Origin: Mycolicibacterium xanthum
GTDB taxonomy: Bacteria > Actinomycetota > Actinomycetes > Mycobacteriales > Mycobacteriaceae
NCBI RefSeq assembly: GCF_019710635.1
Contig: NZ_JAIFZS010000011.1
Coordinates: 62,001-126,000, forward strand
Reading direction: 5' to 3'
Length of the DNA: 64,000 nt
Below the pieces are notes generated by a model that saw only the letters and a list, made by a program, of their open reading frames with translations, did no database searches and was not told the DNA's origin. Position 1 is the stretch's first letter, and every line of letters begins with the position of its first letter. Shown here in pieces: positions 46,053 to 54,501 of the stretch. The translations under genes were made by a program, and so were the position numbers.

Positions 46053-46154
46053 CCGCGGCGCACCGGGATCGAGCCGCGGCCGGGTTCAGCATCGAAGCCT
46101 TCGCCCTGGTTAAGCATTGCTGATGATCTGACAGTCCGGATTAACATCAATGAT

Positions 46155-47024
46155 GTGGCTGACCAACTCGACGCCGGCCAGCTCGCGGCGCTGTCGGCCG
46201 CCGTGGAGTTCGGCAGTTTCGACGCCGCCGCCGCGCACCTGCACGTCACCCCGTCGGCGATCAGCCAGCGGATCAAGGCGCTCGAGCAACGGGTCGGGCA
46301 AGTGCTGGTGCTGCGGGAGAAGCCCTGTGTCGCCACGCCCGCCGGTGTGCCGCTGCTGCGGCTGGCCGCCCAACTGACTCTGCTGGAATCCGAGGCGCTG
46401 GCCGAGATGCGCGGCGGGGCAGAGGATCTACCCCGGGTCGCGGTGGCGGTGAACGCGGACTCGATGGCGACGTGGTTCACCGGGGTGTTCGCCCGTCTTC
46501 CCGGGGTGCTGTTCGACATCAGCATCGAGGACCAGGATCACTCCGCCCGGCTGTTGCGGGAGGGCGTCGTGATGGGTGCGGTGACCACCGAACGCGCGCC
46601 GGTCGGCGGGTGCCGGGTGCAGCCGCTGGGTGTGATGCGGTATCACCCAGTGGCCAGCGCCGACTACGTGCGTCGATACCTGCCCGACGGATTCACCGCC
46701 GAGGCCGCGGCCGCGGGGCCGTCACTGGCCTGGAACCGGGCCGATGCACTTCAGGATCAGCTGCTACGCAAGGCTTTCCGTCGGTCGGTTAGTCGACCCG
46801 TGCACTACATCCCGACGGCGGAGGGGTTCGGCGCCGCGGTGCGGGCCGGCCTCGGCTGGGGGATGTATCCGCAGCAGCTCATCGACACGTCCTTCGTGCC
46901 GGTCACCGACCATCACCTCGACGTCCCGCTCTACTGGCAGTGCTGGAAGCTGGACAGCCCGACCGTCACCGCGGTCACCGATGCGGTCCGGGCCGCGGCG
47001 GCGGGGCTGCCTGGCGGTCGCTGA
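46155..47024 (+). CDS. lysG: LysR-type regulator LysG/ArgP
   Basis: 289 residues from GTG 46155. Winged helix: AGQLAALSAAVEFGSFDAAA then AAHLHVTPSAISQRIKALEQ near residues 22-42, as in ArgP/LysG (IciA) regulators. The effector domain shows AVAVNADSMATWFTGVFARL near residue 95 and HYIPTAEGFGAAVRAGLGWG near residue 218, both typical of the ArgP group. It senses lysine/arginine and activates lysE. Normally the two genes are divergent neighbours; here they are 3.4 kb apart. AT-rich DNA with dyad-like TTAA and ATCAATGAT sequences precedes it. Confidence 0.9.
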   Translation: MADQLDAGQLAALSAAVEFGSFDAAAAHLHVTPSAISQRIKALEQRVGQVLVLREKPCVATPAGVPLLRLAAQLTLLESEALAEMRGGAEDLPRVAVAVNADSMATWFTGVFARLPGVLFDISIEDQDHSARLLREGVVMGAVTTERAPVGGCRVQPLGVMRYHPVASADYVRRYLPDGFTAEAAAAGPSLAWNRADALQDQLLRKAFRRSVSRPVHYIPTAEGFGAAVRAGLGWGMYPQQLIDTSFVPVTDHHLDVPLYWQCWKLDSPTVTAVTDAVRAAAAGLPGGR

Positions 47025-47048
47025 CCGGAGCCGGGCAGAATCGCGGGG

Positions 47049-47813
47049 ATGGGCGCGTCGGTGAGGATCCGGATCCTCGGCATCGGTATGGGCCTGCAGC
47101 ACATCACCCCGGAGGTGGCCGCGGCACTGCGGACGGCCGATTACGTGCTGGCGGCCGAGAAGTCCGACGACGACCGCTTGCTGGCGCTGCGGCGCGAGAT
47201 CGTCGACGCGCATCCCGGTCCGGACGGGCCGTTGGAGATCGTGGCGGTGCCCGACCCCAGCCGGGACCGGTCCGACGGGCTGACCGCCGACGGCTATCGG
47301 GCAGCCGTCGCAGACTGGCACGACGCGCGCGCCGCCCGCTACGCCGACCTGCTGCGCCGGCGCGGCGGCACGGCCATCTTCCTGGTCTGGGGGGACCCGT
47401 CGCTGTACGACTCGACGATCCGCATCGTCGAGAAGGTCCGTGCCCTCGGCGTCGACGTCGAGTTCGATGTGCTGCCGGGCATCAGCGCACCGCAGCTGCT
47501 GGCGGCCCGTCATCGCATCGTGCTGCACGAGGTGGGCCGCCCGGTGCACGTCACCACCGGCCGGCGGCTGCAGGAGGCGGTGTCGGCCGGCCTGGACAAC
47601 ATCGTCGCGATGCTCAACCCGGCACCCGATCGACTGGACTTCACCGGTCTGCAGGACTGGACCATCTGGTGGGGCGCCAACCTCGGGGCACCCGGGGAGC
47701 AGCTGATCACCGGCCGGGTCGGCGACGTGCTACCCGCAATCGCCGACGCGAGGGTCGTCGCCGAAGCGCGGGACGGCTGGGTGATGGACCTGTTCCTGGT
47801 GCGGAAGACCTGA
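47049..47813 (+). CDS. cobF: Precorrin-6A synthase (deacetylating) CobF
   Basis: 254 residues, ATG at 47049. A tetrapyrrole methylase fold: IRILGIGMGLQHITPEVAAA at the start (SAM-binding first strand), FLVWGDPSLYDSTIRIVEKV near residue 112, and VLPGISAPQLLAARHRIVLH near residue 140. The sequence QDWTIWWGANLGAPGEQL near residue 200 is characteristic of CobF. It methylates C1 of precorrin-5 with loss of acetate in aerobic cobalamin synthesis. M. tuberculosis is reported to lack cobF. Its stop overlaps the cobQ start by one base (TGATG). Confidence 0.92.
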   Translation: MGASVRIRILGIGMGLQHITPEVAAALRTADYVLAAEKSDDDRLLALRREIVDAHPGPDGPLEIVAVPDPSRDRSDGLTADGYRAAVADWHDARAARYADLLRRRGGTAIFLVWGDPSLYDSTIRIVEKVRALGVDVEFDVLPGISAPQLLAARHRIVLHEVGRPVHVTTGRRLQEAVSAGLDNIVAMLNPAPDRLDFTGLQDWTIWWGANLGAPGEQLITGRVGDVLPAIADARVVAEARDGWVMDLFLVRKT

Positions 47814-49288
47814 TGGCGGGCCTACTGGTGGCCGGGACCACCAGCGACGCGGGCAAGAGCGTGGTCACCACCGGACTGTGCCGTGCGCTGGCGCGCCGCG
47901 GGGTCAAGGTCGCGCCCTACAAGGCCCAGAACATGTCCAACAACTCGATGGTGTGCGCCGGGCCCGGCGGCGCCGGGGTCGAGATCGGCCGGGCCCAGTG
48001 GGTGCAGGCGCTGGCGGCCCGCGCAACGCCCGAGGCCGCGATGAACCCGGTGCTGCTCAAGCCCGGCAGCGACCAGCGCAGCCACGTCGTGCTGATGGGC
48101 CGGCCATGGGGCGAGGTCTCCTCGTCGGACTGGCTGCACGGTCGCCGCGCACTGGCGGCCGCCGCGCACGCCGCCTACGACGACCTGGCCGCCCGCTACG
48201 ACGTCGTCATCGCCGAGGGGGCCGGCAGCCCCACCGAGATCAACCTGCGTGCGGGGGATTACGTCAATCTCGGGCTCGCCCGGCATGCCGGCCTGCCCAC
48301 CATCGTGGTGGGCGACATCGACCGCGGCGGGGTGTTCGCCGCGTTCTTCGGCACCGTCGCGCTGCTGTCGGCCGAGGACCAGGCGCTGATCGCCGGTTTC
48401 GTGGTGAACAAGTTCCGCGGTGACCCGGCGCTGCTCGCGCCAGGGCTGCGCGACCTGGAACGGGTCACCGGTCGCCGCGTCTACGGCACCCTGCCCTGGC
48501 GTGCCGATGTCTGGCTCGACTCCGAGGACGCCCTGGAACTACCGGGCCGGCGCTCGCCGCGGTCGGCCGCCCGCCGGGTCGCGGTGGTGCGACTGCCCCG
48601 CATCAGTAACTTCACCGATGTCGACGCGCTCGGGCTGGAACCTGACCTCGACGTCGTATTCGCCTCCAACGCAACCGGTCTGGCCGATGCAGATCTGATC
48701 GTGTTGCCGGGCACCCGCGCCACCATCGCCGACCTGGCCTGGCTGCGGTCCCGAGGAATGGACCGGGCGGTGGCCGCACACGCCGCGGCGGGCAAACCGG
48801 TGCTGGGCATCTGCGGAGGGTTCCAGATGCTGGGCCGGGTGATCCGCGATCCCGAGCGGGTGGAGGGCGCCACACCGCGGGTCGAGGGTCTCGGACTGCT
48901 CGACGTCGAGACGGATTTCGCTGTGGCCAAGACGCTTCGGTTGCCCGAGGGCGACTGGCTGGGGGTGCCTGCCGCCGGGTACGAGATCCACCACGGCCGG
49001 ATCACCAGGGGCGCCGGTGTCGAGGAGTTCCTCGGCGGCGGGCGGCGCGGCCGGGTGTACGGCACGATGTGGCACGGCGCCTTCGAAAACGATGGGCTGC
49101 GTGCCCGATTCCTGACCGAGACGCTGGGCATCGACGCGTCCGGGGTGTCGTTCCCCAGCGCCCGCGAAGCGCGACTGGACCTGCTCGCCGACCTCGTCGA
49201 GGAACACCTCGACGTCGACACGATGCTGGAACTCGCGCACCGCGGGGCGCCGCGCGATCTGCCGTTCCTTCCCCCGGGGGCGCCGTGA
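47813..49288 (+). CDS. cobQ: Cobyric acid synthase CobQ
   Basis: 491 residues, ATG at 47813. The N-terminal dethiobiotin-synthetase-like ATP domain has [20 protein letters not shown], and [12 protein letters not shown] and [20 protein letters not shown] follow. The C-terminal glutamine amidotransferase domain has the nucleophile Cys334 in [10 protein letters not shown] and the catalytic His421 in [11 protein letters not shown]. It amidates side chains b, d, e and g of adenosylcobyrinic a,c-diamide. It is coupled on both sides (TGATG with cobF, GTGA with cobK). Corresponds to Rv0255c, but in a different gene neighbourhood. Confidence 0.95.
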   Translation: MAGLLVAGTTSDAGKSVVTTGLCRALARRGVKVAPYKAQNMSNNSMVCAGPGGAGVEIGRAQWVQALAARATPEAAMNPVLLKPGSDQRSHVVLMGRPWGEVSSSDWLHGRRALAAAAHAAYDDLAARYDVVIAEGAGSPTEINLRAGDYVNLGLARHAGLPTIVVGDIDRGGVFAAFFGTVALLSAEDQALIAGFVVNKFRGDPALLAPGLRDLERVTGRRVYGTLPWRADVWLDSEDALELPGRRSPRSAARRVAVVRLPRISNFTDVDALGLEPDLDVVFASNATGLADADLIVLPGTRATIADLAWLRSRGMDRAVAAHAAAGKPVLGICGGFQMLGRVIRDPERVEGATPRVEGLGLLDVETDFAVAKTLRLPEGDWLGVPAAGYEIHHGRITRGAGVEEFLGGGRRGRVYGTMWHGAFENDGLRARFLTETLGIDASGVSFPSAREARLDLLADLVEEHLDVDTMLELAHRGAPRDLPFLPPGAP

Positions 49289-50040
49289 CACCACGGATTC
49301 TGCTGCTCGGCGGAACCGCCGAGGCGCGCTCGCTGGCCGACCGATTGCTCGCCGACGGGATCGAGGTCACGTCGTCGTTGGCCGGACGGGTGGCCGATCC
49401 GCGGCTGCCGGCCGGCGACGTGCGGATCGGGGGGTTCGGAGGGGTGGACGGGCTGCGCGCCGCGCTGGCGGATTTCACCGCGGTGGTCGACGCCACGCAC
49501 CCGTTCGCCAAGACGATCTCCGCCAACGCCGTGACCGCCTGCACGACCGGCGACATCCGCCGCCCGCTGTTGCGGCTGGAACGTCCGGGCTGGGCCGAAC
49601 GCGGGGACGACTCGTGGCACTGGGTGGACTCCCACGAGGCGGCCGCGGCGACCGCCGCGAGGCTGGGTCGCCGTCCGTTCCTGACCGTCGGTCGTCAGGA
49701 GCTTGCCCGGTTCGTCCCCGACCTCGGCGGGCACGCCGTGCTGGCCCGGGTGGTGCAGGCGCCAGACGTCGAATTGCCGCCGAGCTGGCGCCTGATCACC
49801 AGCCGCGGACCGTACGCGCTGCCCGGGGAGTTGGCGCTGATCCGCGAGCATGGCGCCGACGTACTGATCACGAAGGACTCCGGCGGCGAGCACACCTGGC
49901 CGAAGATGGCGGCGGCCGCCGAGTTGGGCCTGGCTGTCGTCATCGTGCGCCGGCCGCCCCGTGCCGCCGGTGTGCCCGCCGTCCACGATGTCGGCGAAGC
50001 GCTGGCCTGGGTGCGGGCCGTCACTACGATGGCCGGGTGA
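49285..50040 (+). CDS. cobK: Precorrin-6A reductase CobK
   Basis: 251 residues from GTG 49285, overlapping the cobQ stop by 4 bp (GTGA). CobK/CbiJ family features: [20 protein letters not shown] at the NADPH-binding start, [20 protein letters not shown] near residue 65 (DATHPFA is diagnostic), [31 protein letters not shown], and [20 protein letters not shown] near residue 195. It reduces precorrin-6A to precorrin-6B with NADPH, directly after CobF in the pathway. Confidence 0.93.
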   Translation: MTPRILLLGGTAEARSLADRLLADGIEVTSSLAGRVADPRLPAGDVRIGGFGGVDGLRAALADFTAVVDATHPFAKTISANAVTACTTGDIRRPLLRLERPGWAERGDDSWHWVDSHEAAAATAARLGRRPFLTVGRQELARFVPDLGGHAVLARVVQAPDVELPPSWRLITSRGPYALPGELALIREHGADVLITKDSGGEHTWPKMAAAAELGLAVVIVRRPPRAAGVPAVHDVGEALAWVRAVTTMAG

Positions 50041-50561
50041 GAATCCTGGTCACCGGCGGTGCGCGGTCCGGCAAGTCCCGGCACGCCGAAGGACTGCTCA
50101 GCGGTGCCGACCGGGTCACCTACATCGCCCCCGGCCGTCACGCCGACGGCAGCGACCCCGACTGGGACGCCCGGGTCGCCGCGCACCGGGCCCGGCGTCC
50201 GGCGCACTGGCAGACCGTGGAGACCGCCGACCTGAGCGCGGCGATCACCGCCGCCGACGGACCGGTGCTGGTGGACTGCCTGAGCACCTGGCTGGTCGCC
50301 CTGATCGACGACGGCCGGTGCTGGGACGCGGCCGCACCTGAAGTCGACCGGATGATCGGTGACCACATCGACGCGCTGTGCACGGCGGTGCAGGAGGTGC
50401 CGGAGGCGGTGCTGGTCACCAACGAGGTCGGGCTGGGCGTGGTGCCCGCCCACCGGTCCGGTGTGCTGTTTCGCGACCTGCTCGGCATGGTCAATCAGCG
50501 CGTCGCCGAGAGCTGCGACGAAGTTCACCTGGTGATCTCGGGCCGGGTGCTCAAGCTCTGA
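50037..50561 (+). CDS. cobU: Adenosylcobinamide kinase / guanylyltransferase CobU
   Basis: 174 residues from GTG 50037, overlapping the cobK stop as GTGA. A P-loop lies at residues 7-14 (GGARSGKS). Then come [31 protein letters not shown] with the His that is guanylylated in the family, [14 protein letters not shown] near residue 80, and [20 protein letters not shown] near residue 122 (NEVG motif). It phosphorylates adenosylcobinamide and transfers GMP to it during nucleotide-loop assembly. Last gene of the cob operon; a MIRU-like repeat follows. Corresponds to Rv0254c. Confidence 0.94.
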   Translation: MRILVTGGARSGKSRHAEGLLSGADRVTYIAPGRHADGSDPDWDARVAAHRARRPAHWQTVETADLSAAITAADGPVLVDCLSTWLVALIDDGRCWDAAAPEVDRMIGDHIDALCTAVQEVPEAVLVTNEVGLGVVPAHRSGVLFRDLLGMVNQRVAESCDEVHLVISGRVLKL

Positions 50562-50575
50562 CTCGGCGGGGCCGG

Positions 50576-50728
50576 CCGCTCTTCATCGATGGCTCCTCGC
50601 CCACGGGCTGGTCGCGGCGCAAGCGCTCATCGGTGTCTTCCGCTCTTCATCGATGGCTCCTCGCCCACGGGCTCGTCGCGGCGCAAGCGCTCATCGGTGT
50701 CTTCCGCTCTTCGCGCAAGCGCTCATCG
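50576..50728. repeat. MIRU-like 64-bp tandem repeat between cobU and cobM
   Basis: Two nearly identical 64-bp copies (50576-50639, 50640-50703) are followed by a third copy (50704-50728) with an internal deletion of about 39 bp. Read on the reverse strand from the cobM stop, they encode a chain of micro-ORFs, each joined to the next by an ATGA overlap, starting inside the cobM stop codon. The peptides are MSACAKSGRHR, MSACAATSPWARSHR and MKSGRHR, and so on. This is the design of mycobacterial interspersed repetitive units (MIRUs). Confidence 0.85.
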
Positions 50729-51514
50729 CCCACCCTCCTGGCGCTTGGCCGAGCGATCCCGCGCCGGGTCATAGAGGTAACTCTGCCCGGCCTCGGGGTG
50801 TGGGCGGCCGGCCAGTGCCCGACCCACCAGGATCACCGCGGCCTGCCGAAGGCCGGCGCCCTCGACGGAGTCCGCGATGTCGGCGACCGTGCCGCGCAGC
50901 ACCATCTCCTGGGGCTGGGAGGCGCGGTACACCACGACCACCGGACAGTCGGACCCGTAGTCGGGCGTCACCTCGGCCATCAGTTCCCGGATCCGGGTGA
51001 TGGCCAGGTGCAGCACCAGCGTAGACCGGGTCGACGCGAAGGTTTTCAACGACTCCGTGCCCGGCATCGCGGTCGATCGCTGCTGGGTGCGGGTGAGGAC
51101 CACCGACTGAGCCACCAGTGGCACGGTCAGCTCACGGCCGACGCGGGCGGCTGCCGCGGCGTAGGCCGGCACACCCGGGGTCACCGTCCACGGCACCCCG
51201 GCGGCGTCGAGCCTGCGGGTCTGCTCGGACAGCGCGGAGTAGACCGACGGATCGCCCGAGACCAACCGCACCACGCGGCGTCCCGTCCGATGGCCTTCGA
51301 CCAGGCTATCGACGATGGCGTCGAGGTCGAGGTGTTCGGTGTCGATCAGCTCCGCCGACGGCGAGCAGTGGCCGAGCACCTCGGGGTCGAGGTAGGAGCC
51401 CGGGTAGAGCACCAGATCGGCGTCGGCGAGCAGCCGGGCGGCGCGTACGGTCAACAGATCCGCGGCACCCGGGCCCGCACCGACGAACTGCACCGCTCGA
51501 GGATCGTCGTTCAT
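50723..51514 (-). CDS. cobM: Precorrin-4 C11-methyltransferase CobM
   Basis: 263 residues, ATG at 51512-51514. A tetrapyrrole methylase: VQFVGAGPGAADLLTVRAAR with LLADADLVLYPGSYLDPEVL at the N-terminus, VVRLVSGDPSVYSALSEQTR near residue 80, and VTPGVPAYAAAAARVGRELT near residue 113. The C-terminal half has SLKTFASTRSTLVLHLAI and CPVVVVYRASQPQEMVLRGT. It methylates C11 of precorrin-4 to give precorrin-5, the substrate of CobF. It faces the cobF-U operon; its stop codon is supplied by the third, partial repeat unit between the two. Confidence 0.94.
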   Translation of the reverse strand: MNDDPRAVQFVGAGPGAADLLTVRAARLLADADLVLYPGSYLDPEVLGHCSPSAELIDTEHLDLDAIVDSLVEGHRTGRRVVRLVSGDPSVYSALSEQTRRLDAAGVPWTVTPGVPAYAAAAARVGRELTVPLVAQSVVLTRTQQRSTAMPGTESLKTFASTRSTLVLHLAITRIRELMAEVTPDYGSDCPVVVVYRASQPQEMVLRGTVADIADSVEGAGLRQAAVILVGRALAGRPHPEAGQSYLYDPARDRSAKRQEGGR

Positions 51515-51544
51515 CGAACGGAAGTTTAGATAGCACGAGGTTGG

Positions 51545-51697
51545 CTATGGGTAGCCTGGTTCGTCCTCGGGATTGCGGCCTGTGTCTACCCAGTCCCCGT
51601 GCTCCCTGCGCACGGCTCGACTCATCACCGACATCGCCACCGTGCAGAGCACCAGCGTCGACCCGGCCAGCACGATCATTGCCTCGATTGTGCTCAT
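51545..51697 (-). CDS. Small single-helix membrane protein
   Basis: 50 residues from ATG 51695-51697, with GGGGGTGGG upstream. One hydrophobic helix (about residues 5-27, EAMIVLAGSTLVLCTVAMSV), then a basic segment SRAVRREHGD and an acidic tail NPEDEPGYP, giving a clear inside-positive topology with the C-terminus in the cytoplasm. It lies 30 bp upstream of cobM on the same strand and could be its co-transcribed leader gene. I do not recognise a family; the coding call rests on topology, start site and spacing. Confidence 0.5.
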   Translation of the reverse strand: MSTIEAMIVLAGSTLVLCTVAMSVMSRAVRREHGDWVDTGRNPEDEPGYP

Positions 51698-51942
51698 CCC
51701 ACCCCCGGACCGTCGATGTTGCATCGATGGTCGGCTCCCGGGTCCGGACAAGCATGCGTAGTCCACTACCCGAATCTGCCCTAGCGGCGGTCCCCGAGGC
51801 CGCGCGCAACGGTTGGCTGAGGTGGTCAGGCTCTGCTCAGTGCGGGCGGGTTGGCAGCCGACGGGTCGGGGTTGGCAGCGGCATGAGTGCCTCCCCGGTC
51901 CGTATACGGTAAGGGTTACAGTACCCGTTGTACGGAGGGGGG

Positions 51943-52986
51943 TCAGTCGCGTGGCGGGCCGGTCGTCCCGCGGATCACCAGCGTGGGCTCCAGAACCACG
52001 TCCGCGGCTCGGGAGGCCCCTTCGACGAGCATATTCACCGCCAGTTCCACTGACCGGCAAGCTATTTCGGGAGCATCCTGGTGGATCGTCGTGAGGTCGA
52101 TGCGCGGGTTCTCCGACAGTGCGCTGTCGTCGTAGCCGATCAGCGACACGTCGCCCGGGACGTCCACTCCCGCCCGCGTGAACACGTCCAGGATGCCCAG
52201 CGCGCACCGGTCGTTGCCGGCCAGGACTGCGGTGGGCAGGGTCGACGCGGCCAGCATGGTGCGTGCCGCCGCGGCTCCCGCGTCCTCGTTGTGTGCGCCC
52301 GGGATCACGGTGATTTCATCGCCGAGTCCGTGGGAACGCATGGCGGACTTGTAGGCCCTGCTCCGGTCGGCCGAACCGGATTCCTCTCCGCCGTCGACGT
52401 GATGGATCGTGCGGTGGCCGAGTTCGACCAGGTAGTCGACAGCCTGCCGGATCCCCTTGGCGTCGTTCGTCCGCACCGTGGCCAGGGCCGGGCCCGTACC
52501 CACGCCGGGCAGCCGCCGGCAGGCCACCACCACCGGAGCCCGTCCGGCGAGTTCCCGGAGGAACTCGTTGGTGGAGTTGGTGCCGAGCAGGATCAGGGCG
52601 CCGCAGCGGTGGCTCAACAGCGAGTCGACGACGGTGGCCTCGGTGCGGTCGGGCAGGTTCGCCGACAACAGCACCTCGTACCCCAGCTTCTCGGCGGCCG
52701 GGTAGATCGCCGTGACCAGGTCGGCCTGGAAGAGCTGACGGACGTCGGTCATCACGCCCAGGGTGCGGCTTCGCCCCTGGGCCAGCAGCCGGGCCGCCGA
52801 GTCCGGCCGGTAGCCGAGTTCCTCGGCGATGGCCAGCACCCGCTGGCGGGTCTCCTGACTGGCCCCGGGTTTGCCGTCGAGGATGAAGGACACCAGGGTG
52901 CGCGACACGCCGGCGCGCTGCGCGACGTCGGCCATCGTCGGACGGTGCGACGCCGCGGCGGGCCGAGGTCGGCGGGGTGTGTTCAC
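51943..52986 (-). CDS. LacI-family repressor of the inositol-type operon
   Basis: 347 residues from GTG 52984-52986. LacI helix-turn-helix and hinge: TMADVAQRAGVSRTLVSFIL, DGKPGASQETRQRVLAIAEE, LGYRPDSAARLLAQGRSRTL (about residues 17-72). The sugar-binding domain has VVACRRLPGVGTGPALATVR and GHRTIHHVDGGEESGSADRS near residue 215, and PTAVLAGNDRCALGILDVFT near residue 265. The N-terminal 15 residues (PRRPRPAAASHR) are basic. It is divergent from the transporter gene, and paired CGCGCG-centred palindromes lie between them, so it almost certainly controls the catabolic operon and its own gene. Confidence 0.92.
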   Translation of the reverse strand: MNTPRRPRPAAASHRPTMADVAQRAGVSRTLVSFILDGKPGASQETRQRVLAIAEELGYRPDSAARLLAQGRSRTLGVMTDVRQLFQADLVTAIYPAAEKLGYEVLLSANLPDRTEATVVDSLLSHRCGALILLGTNSTNEFLRELAGRAPVVVACRRLPGVGTGPALATVRTNDAKGIRQAVDYLVELGHRTIHHVDGGEESGSADRSRAYKSAMRSHGLGDEITVIPGAHNEDAGAAAARTMLAASTLPTAVLAGNDRCALGILDVFTRAGVDVPGDVSLIGYDDSALSENPRIDLTTIHQDAPEIACRSVELAVNMLVEGASRAADVVLEPTLVIRGTTGPPRD

Positions 52987-53047
52987 GTGGGCGATCCTTC
53001 GGGAAAGTGACGGTTGACACAGTCGGGGTCGGCCTCCATAGTAGTAC

Positions 53048-53073
53048 TTACGCGCGTTACTAACGCGCGTTAG
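53048..53073. promoter_or_regulatory. Two adjacent LacI-type operators
   Basis: CTAACGCGCGTTAG (53060-53073) is a perfect 14-bp palindrome. Immediately before it, TTACGCGCGTTA (from 53048) is a one-mismatch copy with the same CGCGCG centre. The pair ends 18 bp before the transporter start codon and 62-87 bp from the repressor start: classic LacI-family operator form and position. Confidence 0.85.
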
Positions 53074-53091
53074 CACGAAACGAGGTTCTCG

Positions 53092-54501
53092 ATGTCCGTT
53101 GCATCACCGCCCACCCATACGGGCCATTTTCTGACCAGGCTGACCATCATCGCCACCCTCGGCGGCCTGCTGTTCGGCTACGACACGGGCGTGATCTCGG
53201 GCGCCCTGCTGTATATGAAGGACGATCTGAATCTGTCGGCCTTCGGCGAAGCCACCGTCGTCAGCTCGCTGCTGTTCCCCGGCGCCGCCTTCGGCGCGCT
53301 GTTCGGCGGACGGGTCGCCGACCGCATCGGCCGCAAGCGCACGCTGCTGGTGTGCGCGGGCCTGTTCCTGGTCGGCGCACTGGGCTGCGCGGTTGCGCCG
53401 AACGTCCAGATCATGGTCGCCGCCCGCATCGTGCTCGGCCTCGGTGTCGGGGCGGCCGCCGTCACCTGCCCGCTCTACCTGGCCGAGATGGCGCCCGCCG
53501 ACCGGCGCGGTCGCATGGTCACCATCAACGAATTGATGATCGTGACGGGCCAGATGCTCGCGTTCGCGACCAATGCCCTGCTCGACCGGCTGATCCATGA
53601 TCCGCACGTATGGCGCACGATGCTCGCCGTCGCGGCCATCCCGGCGGTCGCTCTGCTCGTCGGCATGCTGATCCTGCCTGACTCGCCACGCTGGTATGCC
53701 CTCAAAGGCCGGCTGCCCGAGGCCCGAAACGTGTTGGCGCTGAGCAGGACACCGCGTGAGGCTGAGGTGGAGTACGCGATGGTCGTCGAACACACGAGCC
53801 ACATGCTCAAGACGACGACGACGCCGTTTTCGGTGATCCGCGATGTGCCGTGGATCAGGCGTATCGTGCTGATCGGCTGCGGCCTGGCTATCGTGCAGCA
53901 GGCCACCGGAATCAACACGGTGAACTACTACGCGCCGACGATCCTGGAACAGAGCGGGTTGGACGTCAGCGCAGCCCTGGTCGCCACGATCGCGGTCGGC
54001 GTCACGTCGGTGGTCACCACGATCATCGGCATCATCCTGCTCGGCTACATCGGGCGTCGCACCATGCTGCTGATCGGATTCGCCGGTGTGGCCGCGTCAC
54101 AGGCCGCGCTGGCCGCGACGTTCCTGCTGCCCGCGTCCACCACCCGCAGCTACGTGATCCTGGCGTGCATGGTGCTGTTCGTAGGATTCGTGCAGATGTT
54201 CATCGGCACCTGTGTTTGGCTGCTCCTCTCCGAGATCTTCCCACTGTCGATACGTGGATTCGCCATGGGCGTAGCCGTTTTCATCCTGTGGTGCACCAAC
54301 GCTGTCATCTCGTTCCTGTTCCCGCTGTTGAACAACGCGCTCGGGTCGACCGGTACGTTCGCACTGTTCGTCGTCGTCAACATGGCGTCGTTCCTCTTCG
54401 TCCTCCGCCTGGTCCCCGAGACCAAGGGCACCTCTCTCGAAGAGCTCGAGGAACATCTCGAAGCCCTCGGTACCGCGGCACGTGAAAGGACCGCAGCATG
54501 A
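53092..54501 (+). CDS. MFS sugar/inositol transporter (IolT/sugar-porter type)
   Basis: 469 residues, ATG at 53092 after ACGAGG. Twelve membrane helices with sugar-porter signatures: GGLLFGYDTGVISGALLYMK in helix 1, GGRVADRIGRKRTLLVCAGL in loop 2-3, PDSPRWYALKGRLPEARNVL after helix 6, IVQQATGINTVNYYAPTILE in helix 7, LLGYIGRRTMLLIGFAGVAA in loop 8-9, and VPETKG after helix 12. The QQATGINxVNYYxP segment is typical of inositol and hexose:H+ symporters. First gene of the LacI-controlled operon; overlaps the next gene by ATGA. Confidence 0.93.
   Translation: MSVASPPTHTGHFLTRLTIIATLGGLLFGYDTGVISGALLYMKDDLNLSAFGEATVVSSLLFPGAAFGALFGGRVADRIGRKRTLLVCAGLFLVGALGCAVAPNVQIMVAARIVLGLGVGAAAVTCPLYLAEMAPADRRGRMVTINELMIVTGQMLAFATNALLDRLIHDPHVWRTMLAVAAIPAVALLVGMLILPDSPRWYALKGRLPEARNVLALSRTPREAEVEYAMVVEHTSHMLKTTTTPFSVIRDVPWIRRIVLIGCGLAIVQQATGINTVNYYAPTILEQSGLDVSAALVATIAVGVTSVVTTIIGIILLGYIGRRTMLLIGFAGVAASQAALAATFLLPASTTRSYVILACMVLFVGFVQMFIGTCVWLLLSEIFPLSIRGFAMGVAVFILWCTNAVISFLFPLLNNALGSTGTFALFVVVNMASFLFVLRLVPETKGTSLEELEEHLEALGTAARERTAA

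Noticed and set aside
50576..50728. Possible CRISPR array
   Set aside because: The units are directly adjacent with no unique spacers, so this is a tandem (MIRU-like) repeat.
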